DNA of 32,656 nucleotides, from NCBI GenBank assembly GCA_020630615.1, contig JAHDBA010000002.1:92356-125011 (forward strand). The letters are read 5' to 3'. The DNA comes from Myxococcota bacterium (lineage in GTDB: Bacteria; Myxococcota; UBA727; JAHDBA01). Of this stretch, positions 24,115 through 32,259 are shown in pieces; within the stretch, counting starts at the first letter, position 1, and each line of letters opens with the position of its first letter. Below the pieces are notes generated by a model. It was given only the letters and a program-made list of their open reading frames with translations, had not been told where the DNA came from and did not search any database. Both the position numbers and the translations under genes were made by a program.

Positions 24115-26382
24115 ATGAGCACATATCTGGCTGAATTCATCTTCAAGCATAATAGAAGCCTTGCATTCTTAGCACTCATGCTGACAATTGGTGGTGGTGT
24201 TCTTGGCCTTCGCGTTGAACCCGGATTTAGCGCAGACAACCTCTACACTAATGACCCCGAAGATCGCGCACGACATACACAATATCTTGAAGACTTCGGA
24301 GATCCTGCCACCAAAACAGTGGTGCTTTTACTTGAACGAAAAGAGGGTTGGTTTAATTTTCGGGCGATTAACGAAATTCAGACTCGCTTGGCACGCCTCA
24401 AAGCAATAGAAAGTTTGTCAGGTGTTCTCGGTCTTACGAGTTTGCGTTCTCCTGTTTATGACCCAAAATATGGTTTTCGCTTACAGCCACTCTTTCAGGA
24501 CGACTTTGAGATTGATGACGCTTTGGTTGCGTCATTAAAAGAAACACACGGCAAGTCCGATTCAAAACTAAGGGCTTGGGTGAGTGAGGATGGACGTGAT
24601 TTGCGCGTTATCTTACAGACTCAAGAGCCGTTGACCCCCGTATCGCTTGCCACGCTCCAGAGTGAGACTTCGAAAGTTCTTGAGGGCGTCTGTGACAAGA
24701 TCCATTGGATCGGTGTTCCGATTATTGATTCGTATATGATTCAAGTATTAAAAAAGGAGCTTCCTTTTCTTGTTGGAATGACTGGACTCGTCATCTTTCT
24801 ACTCCTGTGGATGTTTTTGGGTTCATGGATCTATGCACTGATCTCAATGCTTGGTGTCGGCTCTGCAGTCGCAATAATTCGCGGCTCAATGGTTCTCTTT
24901 GGCTTCAAGATGACACATCTCAATAACGTTGTTTTAAGCCTCGTATTAATGATTGGTGTCGCGGAGTCCATACATTTTCTTGGTGCTTACTCCAAGCAAC
25001 AAATGGGGCAGCATCGAGATATGGCTGTCAGAAGTACCTTAGCCGAAATGCTTCTTCCTGCATTTTTAACAACACTAACCACGGTTATTGCCTTTGCTTC
25101 ACTTGGGCTTGCTAAACTTGATATTGTTCGCAACTTTGGCCTTCTATGTGCATTGGGCGTAGCCTCTGCATTCGTTTTCAACATGATTTGGATGCCGCTC
25201 GCATTGAAGACAGTGACTTCAAAAGAAGTCAGGCCGTTGGGCTTTCTCAATCGCTTTTTGAGTCACTATGAAAATAGGGTTCAAGAGTTGGTACTTCAAA
25301 AACCCGGGCGAATTGTGGTTGTCGGCGGTATTTTACTAGTTGGTGTATGCGCATCTTTACCGTGGTTGGACACGAATCAAAAAGCATTGGAAGAACTAAT
25401 GCCCAGTGATCCAGTACGTCAATCTCAGGAAAGAATGCTTTCAAAGTTTTCTGGGGTTTTTGGTCCCGATCTCGTTGTGAAGCTTCGTAAACCGCTAGAG
25501 AAATTTGACGAAGTTGAACGACAAAAGCTTTCTTCGTATCTCATTTCTATTGGTGATTTGGAAAGTGATCCCAGCCAAAACCTTTATCGAAATACAATTA
25601 GCATTTTTGATTTTCTGCCTGCGAAAATGCCCTTGTCGGAGTTGGATCGCGCCTTACGAATGCTTCGCACCGATCCCCTCATGGCTTCAAGCATCAATGC
25701 GATGATCAATTCAGAACATAACACGATAGTTTTACGCTTACGTGGTGAAGATCACGGCTGTGAACCCGGCCTCGCTGTCTTGGATGGTATTCGCAAGGGG
25801 CTGCTGAACCAAAATACACTCATTCAAGAAGTTGACTTTGTAGGTCATTGGTTTTTGATGAACAAAGGAAAATCTCAACTGGTATCAACCCTTGTTTCAT
25901 CTTTTGTATTGGCTGCATTTTTAGTTTTGCCGATTGCGTTCATGTTGGTGCGGCAACGACGTCGCTGGCTTTGGATCGCACTAATTAATTTATGCCCGAT
26001 GCTGGTTGGGCTCGGTGTGATGGTTGCCCTTGGGTCATCGTTACGTATCGGTACCGCAATGATATTGGCCATTGCACTTGGTATCGCAGTTGATGATACG
26101 ATTCATTTTTTGACTGGCCTACGGCGGCATGAAGACTCTGAAACTACGATTGAGCGAAGCCTCGCGCAATCAATGCGAGTTCATGGGCGACCCATATTTA
26201 TGACGACGTGCATTTTAATTGGTGGTTTTATGGTGTTACGTTTGTCTCCTCTTGTCGCGTCGCAAGACATGGGTTTGATCGGAGCCCTGTCGCTCTCATC
26301 TGCATACCTTGCAGATGTTCTTTTGCTGCCCGCGATTGTTTTGATTCAAGAGAGGCGACGGAGTTTTAAAAACAATGTTTGA
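24115..26382 (+). CDS. RND/MMPL-type lipid or hydrophobe exporter
   Basis: A 755-residue inner-membrane protein with the two-fold RND plan. There is one helix near residues 14-33, a periplasmic loop of about 180 residues, and a five-helix bundle from about 215. After another helix and a second loop, a second bundle runs to the C-terminus: 12 helices in all. The second half keeps the proton-relay acidic pair in G-I-A-V-D-D-T-I-H-F; the first half has a single Glu in G-V-A-E-S-I-H-F. It belongs to the MMPL/HAE3 group (relatives include MmpL, HpnN and archaeal-type exporters), which lack a periplasmic adaptor and often move lipids. The last 8 bases overlap the uppP start. Substrate is inferred, from the neighbouring GDPD and UppP, to be an envelope lipid. 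Confidence 0.85.
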   Translation: MSTYLAEFIFKHNRSLAFLALMLTIGGGVLGLRVEPGFSADNLYTNDPEDRARHTQYLEDFGDPATKTVVLLLERKEGWFNFRAINEIQTRLARLKAIESLSGVLGLTSLRSPVYDPKYGFRLQPLFQDDFEIDDALVASLKETHGKSDSKLRAWVSEDGRDLRVILQTQEPLTPVSLATLQSETSKVLEGVCDKIHWIGVPIIDSYMIQVLKKELPFLVGMTGLVIFLLLWMFLGSWIYALISMLGVGSAVAIIRGSMVLFGFKMTHLNNVVLSLVLMIGVAESIHFLGAYSKQQMGQHRDMAVRSTLAEMLLPAFLTTLTTVIAFASLGLAKLDIVRNFGLLCALGVASAFVFNMIWMPLALKTVTSKEVRPLGFLNRFLSHYENRVQELVLQKPGRIVVVGGILLVGVCASLPWLDTNQKALEELMPSDPVRQSQERMLSKFSGVFGPDLVVKLRKPLEKFDEVERQKLSSYLISIGDLESDPSQNLYRNTISIFDFLPAKMPLSELDRALRMLRTDPLMASSINAMINSEHNTIVLRLRGEDHGCEPGLAVLDGIRKGLLNQNTLIQEVDFVGHWFLMNKGKSQLVSTLVSSFVLAAFLVLPIAFMLVRQRRRWLWIALINLCPMLVGLGVMVALGSSLRIGTAMILAIALGIAVDDTIHFLTGLRRHEDSETTIERSLAQSMRVHGRPIFMTTCILIGGFMVLRLSPLVASQDMGLIGALSLSSAYLADVLLLPAIVLIQERRRSFKNNV

Positions 26383-27214
26383 GTTGATCGCATCTTTGAT
26401 TCTCGGAGCACTCCAAGGAATCGCCGAGTTTTTACCCATATCGTCCTCTGCACATTTCAGTTGGGCGAGGCAGCTTTTGGGAGTTCACTTCGTTCCCATG
26501 TCGGTGTTTGCGCTCCTTCAGCTGGCCACGACCCTAGGCATGGCGCGTTATTTATGGGTAGAGCTAGGGTCAATACCCACGAGTTTAAAGAACCTCTTTC
26601 AAGAGCAAAAAGTTTCACCAGAGCTCTATTCATGGATCATGGCATGCCTTGCCGTGGTCCCTGTATCGCTCATGGGTTTACTTATCAAAGATGATATTGA
26701 AGCCATGTTACATGCTTCATGGATAGCACCTCTATTTTTAGCCTTTGGTTCTTTGGCCCTTTTGTTCGCTGACAGATGGGCTCTCAAAAAGAAAGACGAA
26801 GTTGAGGTCAATTCATCGGAGGTATTTGATGGGAAGGCGATTACTTGGGTTTCCGCTTCAATGATTGGTTGTGTCCAAGTCCTTGCACTCTTACCCGGTA
26901 TCTCGCGTTTTGGATCGACCTCAATGATGGCGCTCGTCTTGGGCTATTCGCACCGAAGAGCACTTCGCTTCTCTTTTCAAGTTGGTTTGATTGTCAGTGT
27001 ATTGGTTGGTATTAAGGGAGCAAATGATTTAGCTGGTGTGATTTCAGTTGCCGATTTTAGCAACTGGATTCCATCAATCGCCTTATGTTGCTTTTGTTCC
27101 TTTGTGATAGGACCCAAATTATTGTTGTGGATTGAAAAGCGGGGTTTTGGTGCGATCGCTTTGTATGGGGTCATGGCAGGACTGATTGGAACCTTCATTC
27201 TTTATTTCGAGTGA
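26375..27214 (+). CDS. uppP: Undecaprenyl-diphosphatase (UppP/BacA)
   Basis: A 279-residue multi-pass membrane enzyme that converts undecaprenyl diphosphate to the monophosphate, recycling the lipid carrier for peptidoglycan and polysaccharide synthesis. Both family motifs are seen: Q-G-I-A-E-F-L-P-I-S-S-S-A-H (residues 14-27, with the catalytic Glu18) and P-G-I-S-R-F-G-S-T in the middle of the protein. The second reads R-F-G where most family members have R-S-G. Length and helix pattern fit the family. It overlaps the RND gene by 8 bases and is probably translationally coupled to it. Confidence 0.92.
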   Translation: MFELIASLILGALQGIAEFLPISSSAHFSWARQLLGVHFVPMSVFALLQLATTLGMARYLWVELGSIPTSLKNLFQEQKVSPELYSWIMACLAVVPVSLMGLLIKDDIEAMLHASWIAPLFLAFGSLALLFADRWALKKKDEVEVNSSEVFDGKAITWVSASMIGCVQVLALLPGISRFGSTSMMALVLGYSHRRALRFSFQVGLIVSVLVGIKGANDLAGVISVADFSNWIPSIALCCFCSFVIGPKLLLWIEKRGFGAIALYGVMAGLIGTFILYFE

Positions 27215-27228
27215 GCTTTATTTCAAAG

Positions 27229-27777
27229 TTAGGTAGTCTTCTTTAGGAGTCTCTTTGCAACTTGATCTAAGGAGATAAAATCGCTGGATCCTTGACCCCT
27301 GAGGGAATCCTGAGTTTCGGGCTTTGACTGGATATAGAGTTGATTGATGATGAAACGCATCTGGTCCAATCGACCCGTATCGATAATCTCGTCCTGTGTT
27401 GGTTCACGATCTTGATAGTTGAGGTCACACCACGAAATCGTATTGTGAACCTTTAGTGAAGACTTTGATTTCGTAGGATTTTCGTTTACTAAAGCATAAC
27501 CATGCGTGCGACATAATATCGGGCGAAAGTCATAAACCTGGCAAGCACCCTCGAGGTCTAGAAAAACACAACCTTCCTCATGGTTCAAGACAAGATTGGA
27601 CGCTTGAACATTCTGAACAATATAATCTGCTTCCACCTTCGTGACATGCAAATCTTTGGCACAACACGAGGAGCAACCCTCATGACACTTCAAAGCATCT
27701 TTCGCTCTTTGGTGCACAGCCTGAGTGCTTTCGTCCACTTTTTGAAGAAGTGCTTTATAATTTTGAAAGAGATCCAT
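27229..27777 (-). CDS. YkgJ-family Cys-cluster (metal-binding) protein
   Basis: A 182-residue cytoplasmic protein of the YkgJ/UPF0153 type. The cluster is C-H-E-G-C-S-S-C-C in the first third, then G-C-V-F-L-D-x-E-G-A-C-x-V-Y-D-F-R-P-x-x-C-R-T-H-G, the usual later Cys residues and R-P-x-x-C-R. The family is thought to bind zinc or an iron-sulfur centre; a biochemical role is not settled. It follows the SctI-like gene on the same strand after 41 bases and converges with uppP, with 14 bases between the stops and no visible terminator. Confidence 0.85.
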   Translation of the reverse strand: MDLFQNYKALLQKVDESTQAVHQRAKDALKCHEGCSSCCAKDLHVTKVEADYIVQNVQASNLVLNHEEGCVFLDLEGACQVYDFRPILCRTHGYALVNENPTKSKSSLKVHNTISWCDLNYQDREPTQDEIIDTGRLDQMRFIINQLYIQSKPETQDSLRGQGSSDFISLDQVAKRLLKKTT

Positions 27778-27818
27778 TTAACAAAGTTTCTGAGCCCGAA
27801 CACTTCGCATCTCAATCA

Positions 27819-28292
27819 CTAAACTTGTGTTTGCATGGTCTGCTTGACCCCAGAGGTTGCTTTCTCCACAACTTTAGATGTGAGGTCGAGTTCTTGACTG
27901 AACTTATAGACTGAAGCTTGAATGGCCAAAAGCTCTTGGTAATCAAACTTCTCTCCGCTAAGGGACCGGCTTATGATTGACTCAAGTTTGTCTTGACCAT
28001 CGACAACTTGATCGAGAATCTTTTTGAAGCCTTTCATTCCTTCGCCGTCTTCAACGGAAGCAACTTTTTGCGTCAACTCCTGAGCGGGATCGATTTGTGT
28101 CGTCTTTTGTGCTTCATTGACCTGTTGATGGGCTTGCACTCCTTCAATACCCTGAGTTTTTTGAGCGAGCACATCTTGAAAACTTGCGCCTTCAACTTTT
28201 GGGTCATTGTGTTGCTCCATCATTTGACGTTGCATGTCTGCAATCATGTCTTGAGTTGCCTTACCAAGTCCGCCTGATATCGGGTCGCTCAT
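27819..28292 (-). CDS. Probable type III secretion inner-rod protein (SctI/YscI-like), orphan
   Basis: A 157-residue, helical, Gln-rich, Cys-free protein. The last 45 residues resemble the C-terminal domain of YscI/HrpB/PrgJ inner-rod proteins: an amphipathic L-L-A-I-Q-A-S-V-Y-K-F-S-Q-E-L-D-L helix, then S-K-V-V-E-K-A-T-S-G-V and a T-M-Q end. Inner-rod proteins polymerise at the base of the injectisome needle. The N-terminal half is disordered-looking, as in the family. AAGGTGA sits just before ATG 28292. No other secretion gene is in the window, so the assignment rests on the C-terminal pattern alone. A generic coiled-coil protein remains possible. Confidence 0.5.
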   Translation of the reverse strand: MSDPISGGLGKATQDMIADMQRQMMEQHNDPKVEGASFQDVLAQKTQGIEGVQAHQQVNEAQKTTQIDPAQELTQKVASVEDGEGMKGFKKILDQVVDGQDKLESIISRSLSGEKFDYQELLAIQASVYKFSQELDLTSKVVEKATSGVKQTMQTQV

Positions 28293-28402
28293 AAAATCAC
28301 CTTCTCAAAAGAGTTGCTACGGGATTATTATCGATCGTCCTAGAGTTGAGTTGCTTCATAGATCTAAGGAATTAAAAGTATTTAGTTCGTAAAATTAGGT
28401 GT

Positions 28403-29020
28403 TTAACTCTCATTAAGAATTGTTGAATCCTCTTCTCGGTATCGAAGTTCATAACCAAACAAATCCATACAGAGTTGACGCACCAAGAATCCTGTGAACC
28501 CCCAAATCCGCTCACCTTCAATACGAAACTCGATCATCGGCCCAAACTTCTCATGTTTGACCCATCGAATTGATTGGCGAGAGATCAAATCAGCAATTGA
28601 AAGCGAGAAGGCATAGTCCACTTCATCTGGACAGACGTCAAAGTTGGGAAATTGGTCTACACTACTCAAATGGCTACAAAAACACTGAACATGAAGCCCA
28701 TGTGGAGACCTTAACTCGTGATACGTAACCAGCGGGCTCGAGAGCTTGGTCCCCATTTCTTCAAGCCATTCCCTTCGAGCACAATCTTCCATTGAACCAT
28801 CGATGTCCTCTCTTTTCCCTCCCGGAAATGAAATCTGACCTGGATGTGAGCGCATTGAGGCACTACGCTTTGTAAAGATAAGATGTGTTTGATCACCGAT
28901 ATTAATAAGAGGAATCACAAGGCCGGCTTGGTGGTCTTGGGTGGGCTTCTCCATAGTCCATAACGTGGACCTTTGAACTTGTTTAAGAAGTTGATCTTCA
29001 CTTAGTTTGGTCATGTCCAT
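28403..29020 (-). CDS. Nudix hydrolase, CoA pyrophosphatase type (NudL/YeaB-like)
   Basis: A 205-residue cytoplasmic hydrolase. The stretch L-I-F-T-K-R-S followed by L/M-R-S-H-P-G-Q-I-S-F-P-G-G is the CoA-pyrophosphatase signature preceding the Nudix box. The box runs on to Asp74 (the position held by Asp in the NudL branch) and R-E-W-L-E-E-M-G (residues 83-90), which supplies the metal-binding Glu residues. The enzyme is expected to cut CoA or its thioesters to phosphopantetheine and 3',5'-ADP. The start is ATG 29020, with ATG 29014 possible. The 110 bases downstream, before the SctI-like gene, show no terminator. Confidence 0.88.
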   Translation of the reverse strand: MDMTKLSEDQLLKQVQRSTLWTMEKPTQDHQAGLVIPLINIGDQTHLIFTKRSASMRSHPGQISFPGGKREDIDGSMEDCARREWLEEMGTKLSSPLVTYHELRSPHGLHVQCFCSHLSSVDQFPNFDVCPDEVDYAFSLSIADLISRQSIRWVKHEKFGPMIEFRIEGERIWGFTGFLVRQLCMDLFGYELRYREEDSTILNES

Positions 29021-29110
29021 TAATAACCGGAGCCGTGAAGTGCTGTCATTCTATTTATACCCTCTTTATTCTTCGCGTAGAATCGGCTTGAGTAGGTGCA
29101 GGATGTGATT

Positions 29111-29452
29111 ATGAATCGGAAATTTATTAAGAATTCAGAAAAGTCGAATAAATCGTTCAATCCTACAACTGGTTTCGTTTTGATGATGCTCTTAACTCTA
29201 CCCTTCTCGGCTTGTAAAAACCCTTGTGAAGAGCTCGCCGAGAGAATCTGTGCATGTCAGCAGTCGCAGAACGATAGAATCTCGTGCCAGCAGCGACGGA
29301 TCCAAAATCGTGCACAAAACGAAGTGACTCCAAGCGACGCAGAGTTAGAGCATTGCATTGCGAATCTGGAAACATGCACTTGCGCTGCGCTTGACAACCA
29401 ACGCACAGACCTTTGTGGATTTTCGCACGATCCTTTTCCGAGCGCACCCTAA
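29111..29452 (+). CDS. Small Cys-rich lipoprotein
   Basis: A 113-residue protein. A basic N-region and hydrophobic core end at P-F-S-A-C (Cys35), a lipobox with Phe in place of the usual Leu at -3. The mature part of about 79 residues has eight further Cys in an alternating pattern (C-E-E-L, C-A-C, S-C, H-C, T-C-T-C, L-C) and ends Pro-Ser-Ala-Pro. I recognise no domain, though short lipoproteins with C-E-x-L and C-x-C pairs are common in this bacterial group. GGA at 29101-29103 is 7 bases before ATG 29111, which is preferred to GTG 29096. It is divergent from the Nudix gene. Confidence 0.65.
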   Translation: MNRKFIKNSEKSNKSFNPTTGFVLMMLLTLPFSACKNPCEELAERICACQQSQNDRISCQQRRIQNRAQNEVTPSDAELEHCIANLETCTCAALDNQRTDLCGFSHDPFPSAP

Positions 29453-29519
29453 GTTCTAACGTCATAACGCCTATGATTAATTGCGACTCGCAAGCATATC
29501 CCCTATCGTTGCTCAAACT

Positions 29520-30305
29520 ATGTCTGAAAAATTACAAAAATCTGAGAAAACAAAACCAAGGTTTTCCAAGCGTTACATTCTACCCAATGCAATAACACTT
29601 TTGAGTCTTTGTTGTGGTTTGTATTCTATTATTTCTGCGATGCAGGCGGAGGGTTCAGGCGTTCACCTAACACGAGCGTGTATATCAATATTTTTTGCAT
29701 GTCTTTTTGACCTCTTTGATGGTCGTGTTGCACGCATGACAAATGCCCAGAGTGAGTTTGGAGTTCAAATGGACTCCCTTTGTGATGCCGTGAGTTTTGG
29801 TGTTGCACCTGGAATCCTGATTTATATTTGGGCCCTTCAAGACTTTGGTTTTATCGGGATGATATGTACCTTTCTTTATGTCAGTTGCGGAATCCTACGC
29901 CTTGCCAAGTTTAATGTCATGGCCAGTGACGACTCAGGCAACCCCGACTATTTTTCGGGGCTACCCATTCCAGCCGCTGCCGGGGGAATCTTCTGGCTTG
30001 TTTTAAGTGTAAGTCGCACCTGGCCGAATATGAATGACCCGACGCCATTTCTTCTTCTTTATGTCACTTTGATTGCGCTTGCGATGATTTCACCTTTTCC
30101 TTTTCCAACGTTTAAGAGGTGGAAGCTTAGTCGCGAGACCATGCCATCACTCGTCGGCTTAGTTGTAGCGTGGTTAATCGTGTGGGCATTGACGCGTTTG
30201 AGCACGGCATTTCTGGGTCTATTTATTGTATATGTTGGCTTGGGTTTTCGAGCATTCCTTCGTCGCCAATCAAAGCAGGTTCTTCCACTGCAAAGTGAAG
30301 GCTAA
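29520..30305 (+). CDS. pssA: CDP-diacylglycerol-serine O-phosphatidyltransferase (phosphatidylserine synthase)
   Basis: A 261-residue membrane enzyme of the CDP-alcohol phosphatidyltransferase family. It would join CDP-diacylglycerol and L-serine to make phosphatidylserine, precursor of phosphatidylethanolamine. The signature D-G-x2-A-R-x8-G-x3-D-x3-D is intact (D-L-F-D-G-R-V-A-R to M-D-S-L-C-D), and P-N-x-I-T-L-L-S-L-C-C-G near the N-terminus is typical of this synthase. About eight hydrophobic helices follow. ATG 29520 is preferred to TTG 29481. The closely spaced thioesterase gene starts 1 base after the stop. Confidence 0.9.
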   Translation: MSEKLQKSEKTKPRFSKRYILPNAITLLSLCCGLYSIISAMQAEGSGVHLTRACISIFFACLFDLFDGRVARMTNAQSEFGVQMDSLCDAVSFGVAPGILIYIWALQDFGFIGMICTFLYVSCGILRLAKFNVMASDDSGNPDYFSGLPIPAAAGGIFWLVLSVSRTWPNMNDPTPFLLLYVTLIALAMISPFPFPTFKRWKLSRETMPSLVGLVVAWLIVWALTRLSTAFLGLFIVYVGLGFRAFLRRQSKQVLPLQSEG

Positions 30306-30306
30306 A

Positions 30307-30831
30307 ATGCAGAAAAAGAATATACCGGTTGACTTCCCAAAGCCGAAACACGATTGGATCGAAGTTCAAACTCTAAAAGGTTTCGAATATCAGCCGCAAT
30401 TTGTTGCAAGCGAAACGAATCCTGAGCGTTTTAGTATTCGCTGGTACAGAAATTCTTCTGCACAGCAAGGCCAAGGCTGGGTTCGTTTTGGCCCTCTTTG
30501 TGAGGGCCCGCCGAAAGCCGCGCATGGCGGAGCTGTTGCGGCCGTTCTTGATGAAGCAATGGGTAGTACATGTTGGATGTTTGACCACCCTGCTGTTGCT
30601 GCGCATATTGAAGTTGATTTTCGCCTTCCCGCGAAGCTCAATCAATGGCATGAGTGTGTCACTCAAATCACAAAGGTCGAGGGTCGAAAGGTCTATGTGT
30701 CAACGAAGTTGCTTTTGGATGATCGTACCGTTGCTGAAGGGACGGGAATCTTTATAAAACTACACGAAGAAAGCCTGAAAAACTTAAAGGCATATCAAGC
30801 CAAACAAAAGTCCGCATCCTCGATACTTTAG
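30307..30831 (+). CDS. Hotdog-fold acyl-CoA thioesterase (PaaI/THEM4-like)
   Basis: A 174-residue cytoplasmic protein. The core G-P-P-K-A-A-H-G-G-A-V-A-A-V-L-D-E-A-M-G matches the PaaI/4HBT thioesterase signature, with the H-G-G and the acidic Asp-Glu expected at the dimer-interface active site. The following I-E-V-D-F-R-L-P strand and long curved sheet fit the fold. The substrate acyl group is not predictable. The frame is open upstream to 30226, but ATG 30307, with AAGG 8 bases before, avoids a long overlap with pssA. The two genes are almost certainly co-transcribed. Confidence 0.85.
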   Translation: MQKKNIPVDFPKPKHDWIEVQTLKGFEYQPQFVASETNPERFSIRWYRNSSAQQGQGWVRFGPLCEGPPKAAHGGAVAAVLDEAMGSTCWMFDHPAVAAHIEVDFRLPAKLNQWHECVTQITKVEGRKVYVSTKLLLDDRTVAEGTGIFIKLHEESLKNLKAYQAKQKSASSIL

Positions 30832-30870
30832 CGGAGATGTGTTTCAAAAATAGATAAGTTCTGCCTCAAG

Positions 30871-30900
30871 TTGCACTTGGTCTTTGATGCTTTGTATCGT
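30871..30900 (+). promoter_or_regulatory. Weak promoter candidate for the receiver/coiled-coil gene
   Basis: TTGCAC (30871-30876) and TATCGT (30895-30900) are spaced by 18 bases in the 92-base gap before the gene. The match to sigma-70 consensus is partial. Confidence 0.2.
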
Positions 30901-30923
30901 TAGAAAAGCCTTCGAGGTATGGG

Positions 30924-32231
30924 ATGAGTACTATATTTGTGATCGATTCCGATCAGTTTTTTAACACGACGTTGACCCGTGAACTTCAAGCCAATGGTCA
31001 TCAGGTCCAGTCTTTTAGCTTGGGGAAAGAAGCGTTGAAGGCAGCGCGAAGTGCGCAGCCCGACTCAATGGTCATCTCAGTTGAACTTGAAGATGTAAAC
31101 GGCTTTTCTCTTTGTAATAAGATTAAAAAAGACAAAGTTCTCAAATCCACCCATATTGTGATGGTCTCACGTGATGCCAATGCGAGCGATTTTGAAAACC
31201 ATAAAGGTTTTAAAACTGCTGCTCAAGCCTACTTCAATAAACCTGTGTCCAATGCGATTGTTCTTCAGGCCTTAAGTTTGGGTGGTGAAAAAGAAGATCA
31301 GAGAGAGTCTGCGCGATCAAATGAAGGCAACGCTGACTTGATTGAATCCACTCAAATCATGACGCCAGGCGTTGCACCACAAACCAGTGCGAGTATGGAA
31401 GCACAAGTGACATTTGGAGACTTGGACCTGGCAGATCTCTCTGCACTCGAGATCGATGAAAATCAATTGATCAACTCATCGCAATCTGAGAGCAACGAAG
31501 ATTCAGTCCCTCAGGAATCCAAGGCACCAAGCAACGCAACACGCGATCCAGATGCATCTATCTCTCTTCCTCTTTCAAGACAGGTGGCGCATAATTCGAA
31601 TGAACGTACGAGCTTTGACCAACGCGTGAGTCTGCGTAAAGAAAACTCAGAGTTAAAGGAGCAACTTGGCAAAATTCAAACCGAGTTGTCGCTGATGCAA
31701 AGAGAGGTGGATCGCTTACGCCAAGATTCTGGCGCTTCAAATGATAATGGTGCATCAGAACTTCATGAGCGCGAAATGATAACGATCAAGAAAGCGCTTC
31801 AAGATCAAGAACGTGAAAATCTAAAACTTAAAGATGAGCTTGTCGTGCGTGACGAAAGTTTGTTGAACCTACGCACTGAGAAAAAGGCGCTGGATGAAGA
31901 GGTCCGAACCTTTGTACCCTTGAAGGAACGCCTTGAGGTCGAGCTTGAGCAACTACAGAAACGCAAAGACGATCTTGAAGCTGAAAAATTGAACCTCGAT
32001 CAAGAGTATCAAAGCTACTATCAAAAAAGTGAAGTTCGGATCCAAGACCTCGAGCAGATTGTGGCATCGATGAAAGTTGACGCCTTAAAGCAGTCGCAAG
32101 CGACACGAGACTTTACACAAAAGATAAAAGATGGCTTGGTCTTACTTGAAGAAAGCAGAGTGCAAAAAGACCGCGCTCTGAAAGAGATTGAGTTGGGTTT
32201 GGAACAAGCAAAAGGTTTTGAAGAAGCTTAG
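30924..32231 (+). CDS. Atypical receiver domain plus long coiled coil (FrzS/AglZ-like architecture)
   Basis: A 435-residue cytoplasmic protein. Residues 1-120 are a response-regulator receiver fold: I-D-S-D acidic loop (Asp8, Asp10), Ser82 after the fourth strand, and Lys106-Pro107. The phospho-acceptor position is Ser52 in P-D-S-M-V-I-S-V-E-L, where an Asp is needed, so it should not be phosphorylated in the usual way. Residues 120-230 are acidic and low in structure. About 230-430 are heptad-rich coiled coil (K/E/L/Q). FrzS and AglZ of Myxococcus share this plan and localise to cell poles in gliding motility. A similar scaffold role here is inferred from architecture; no motility gene is adjacent. 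The promoter may lie in the 92 bases upstream. Confidence 0.8.
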   Translation: MSTIFVIDSDQFFNTTLTRELQANGHQVQSFSLGKEALKAARSAQPDSMVISVELEDVNGFSLCNKIKKDKVLKSTHIVMVSRDANASDFENHKGFKTAAQAYFNKPVSNAIVLQALSLGGEKEDQRESARSNEGNADLIESTQIMTPGVAPQTSASMEAQVTFGDLDLADLSALEIDENQLINSSQSESNEDSVPQESKAPSNATRDPDASISLPLSRQVAHNSNERTSFDQRVSLRKENSELKEQLGKIQTELSLMQREVDRLRQDSGASNDNGASELHEREMITIKKALQDQERENLKLKDELVVRDESLLNLRTEKKALDEEVRTFVPLKERLEVELEQLQKRKDDLEAEKLNLDQEYQSYYQKSEVRIQDLEQIVASMKVDALKQSQATRDFTQKIKDGLVLLEESRVQKDRALKEIELGLEQAKGFEEA

Positions 32232-32259
32232 GCGTCTATCCGTTGAGAAAACAAAGCTC

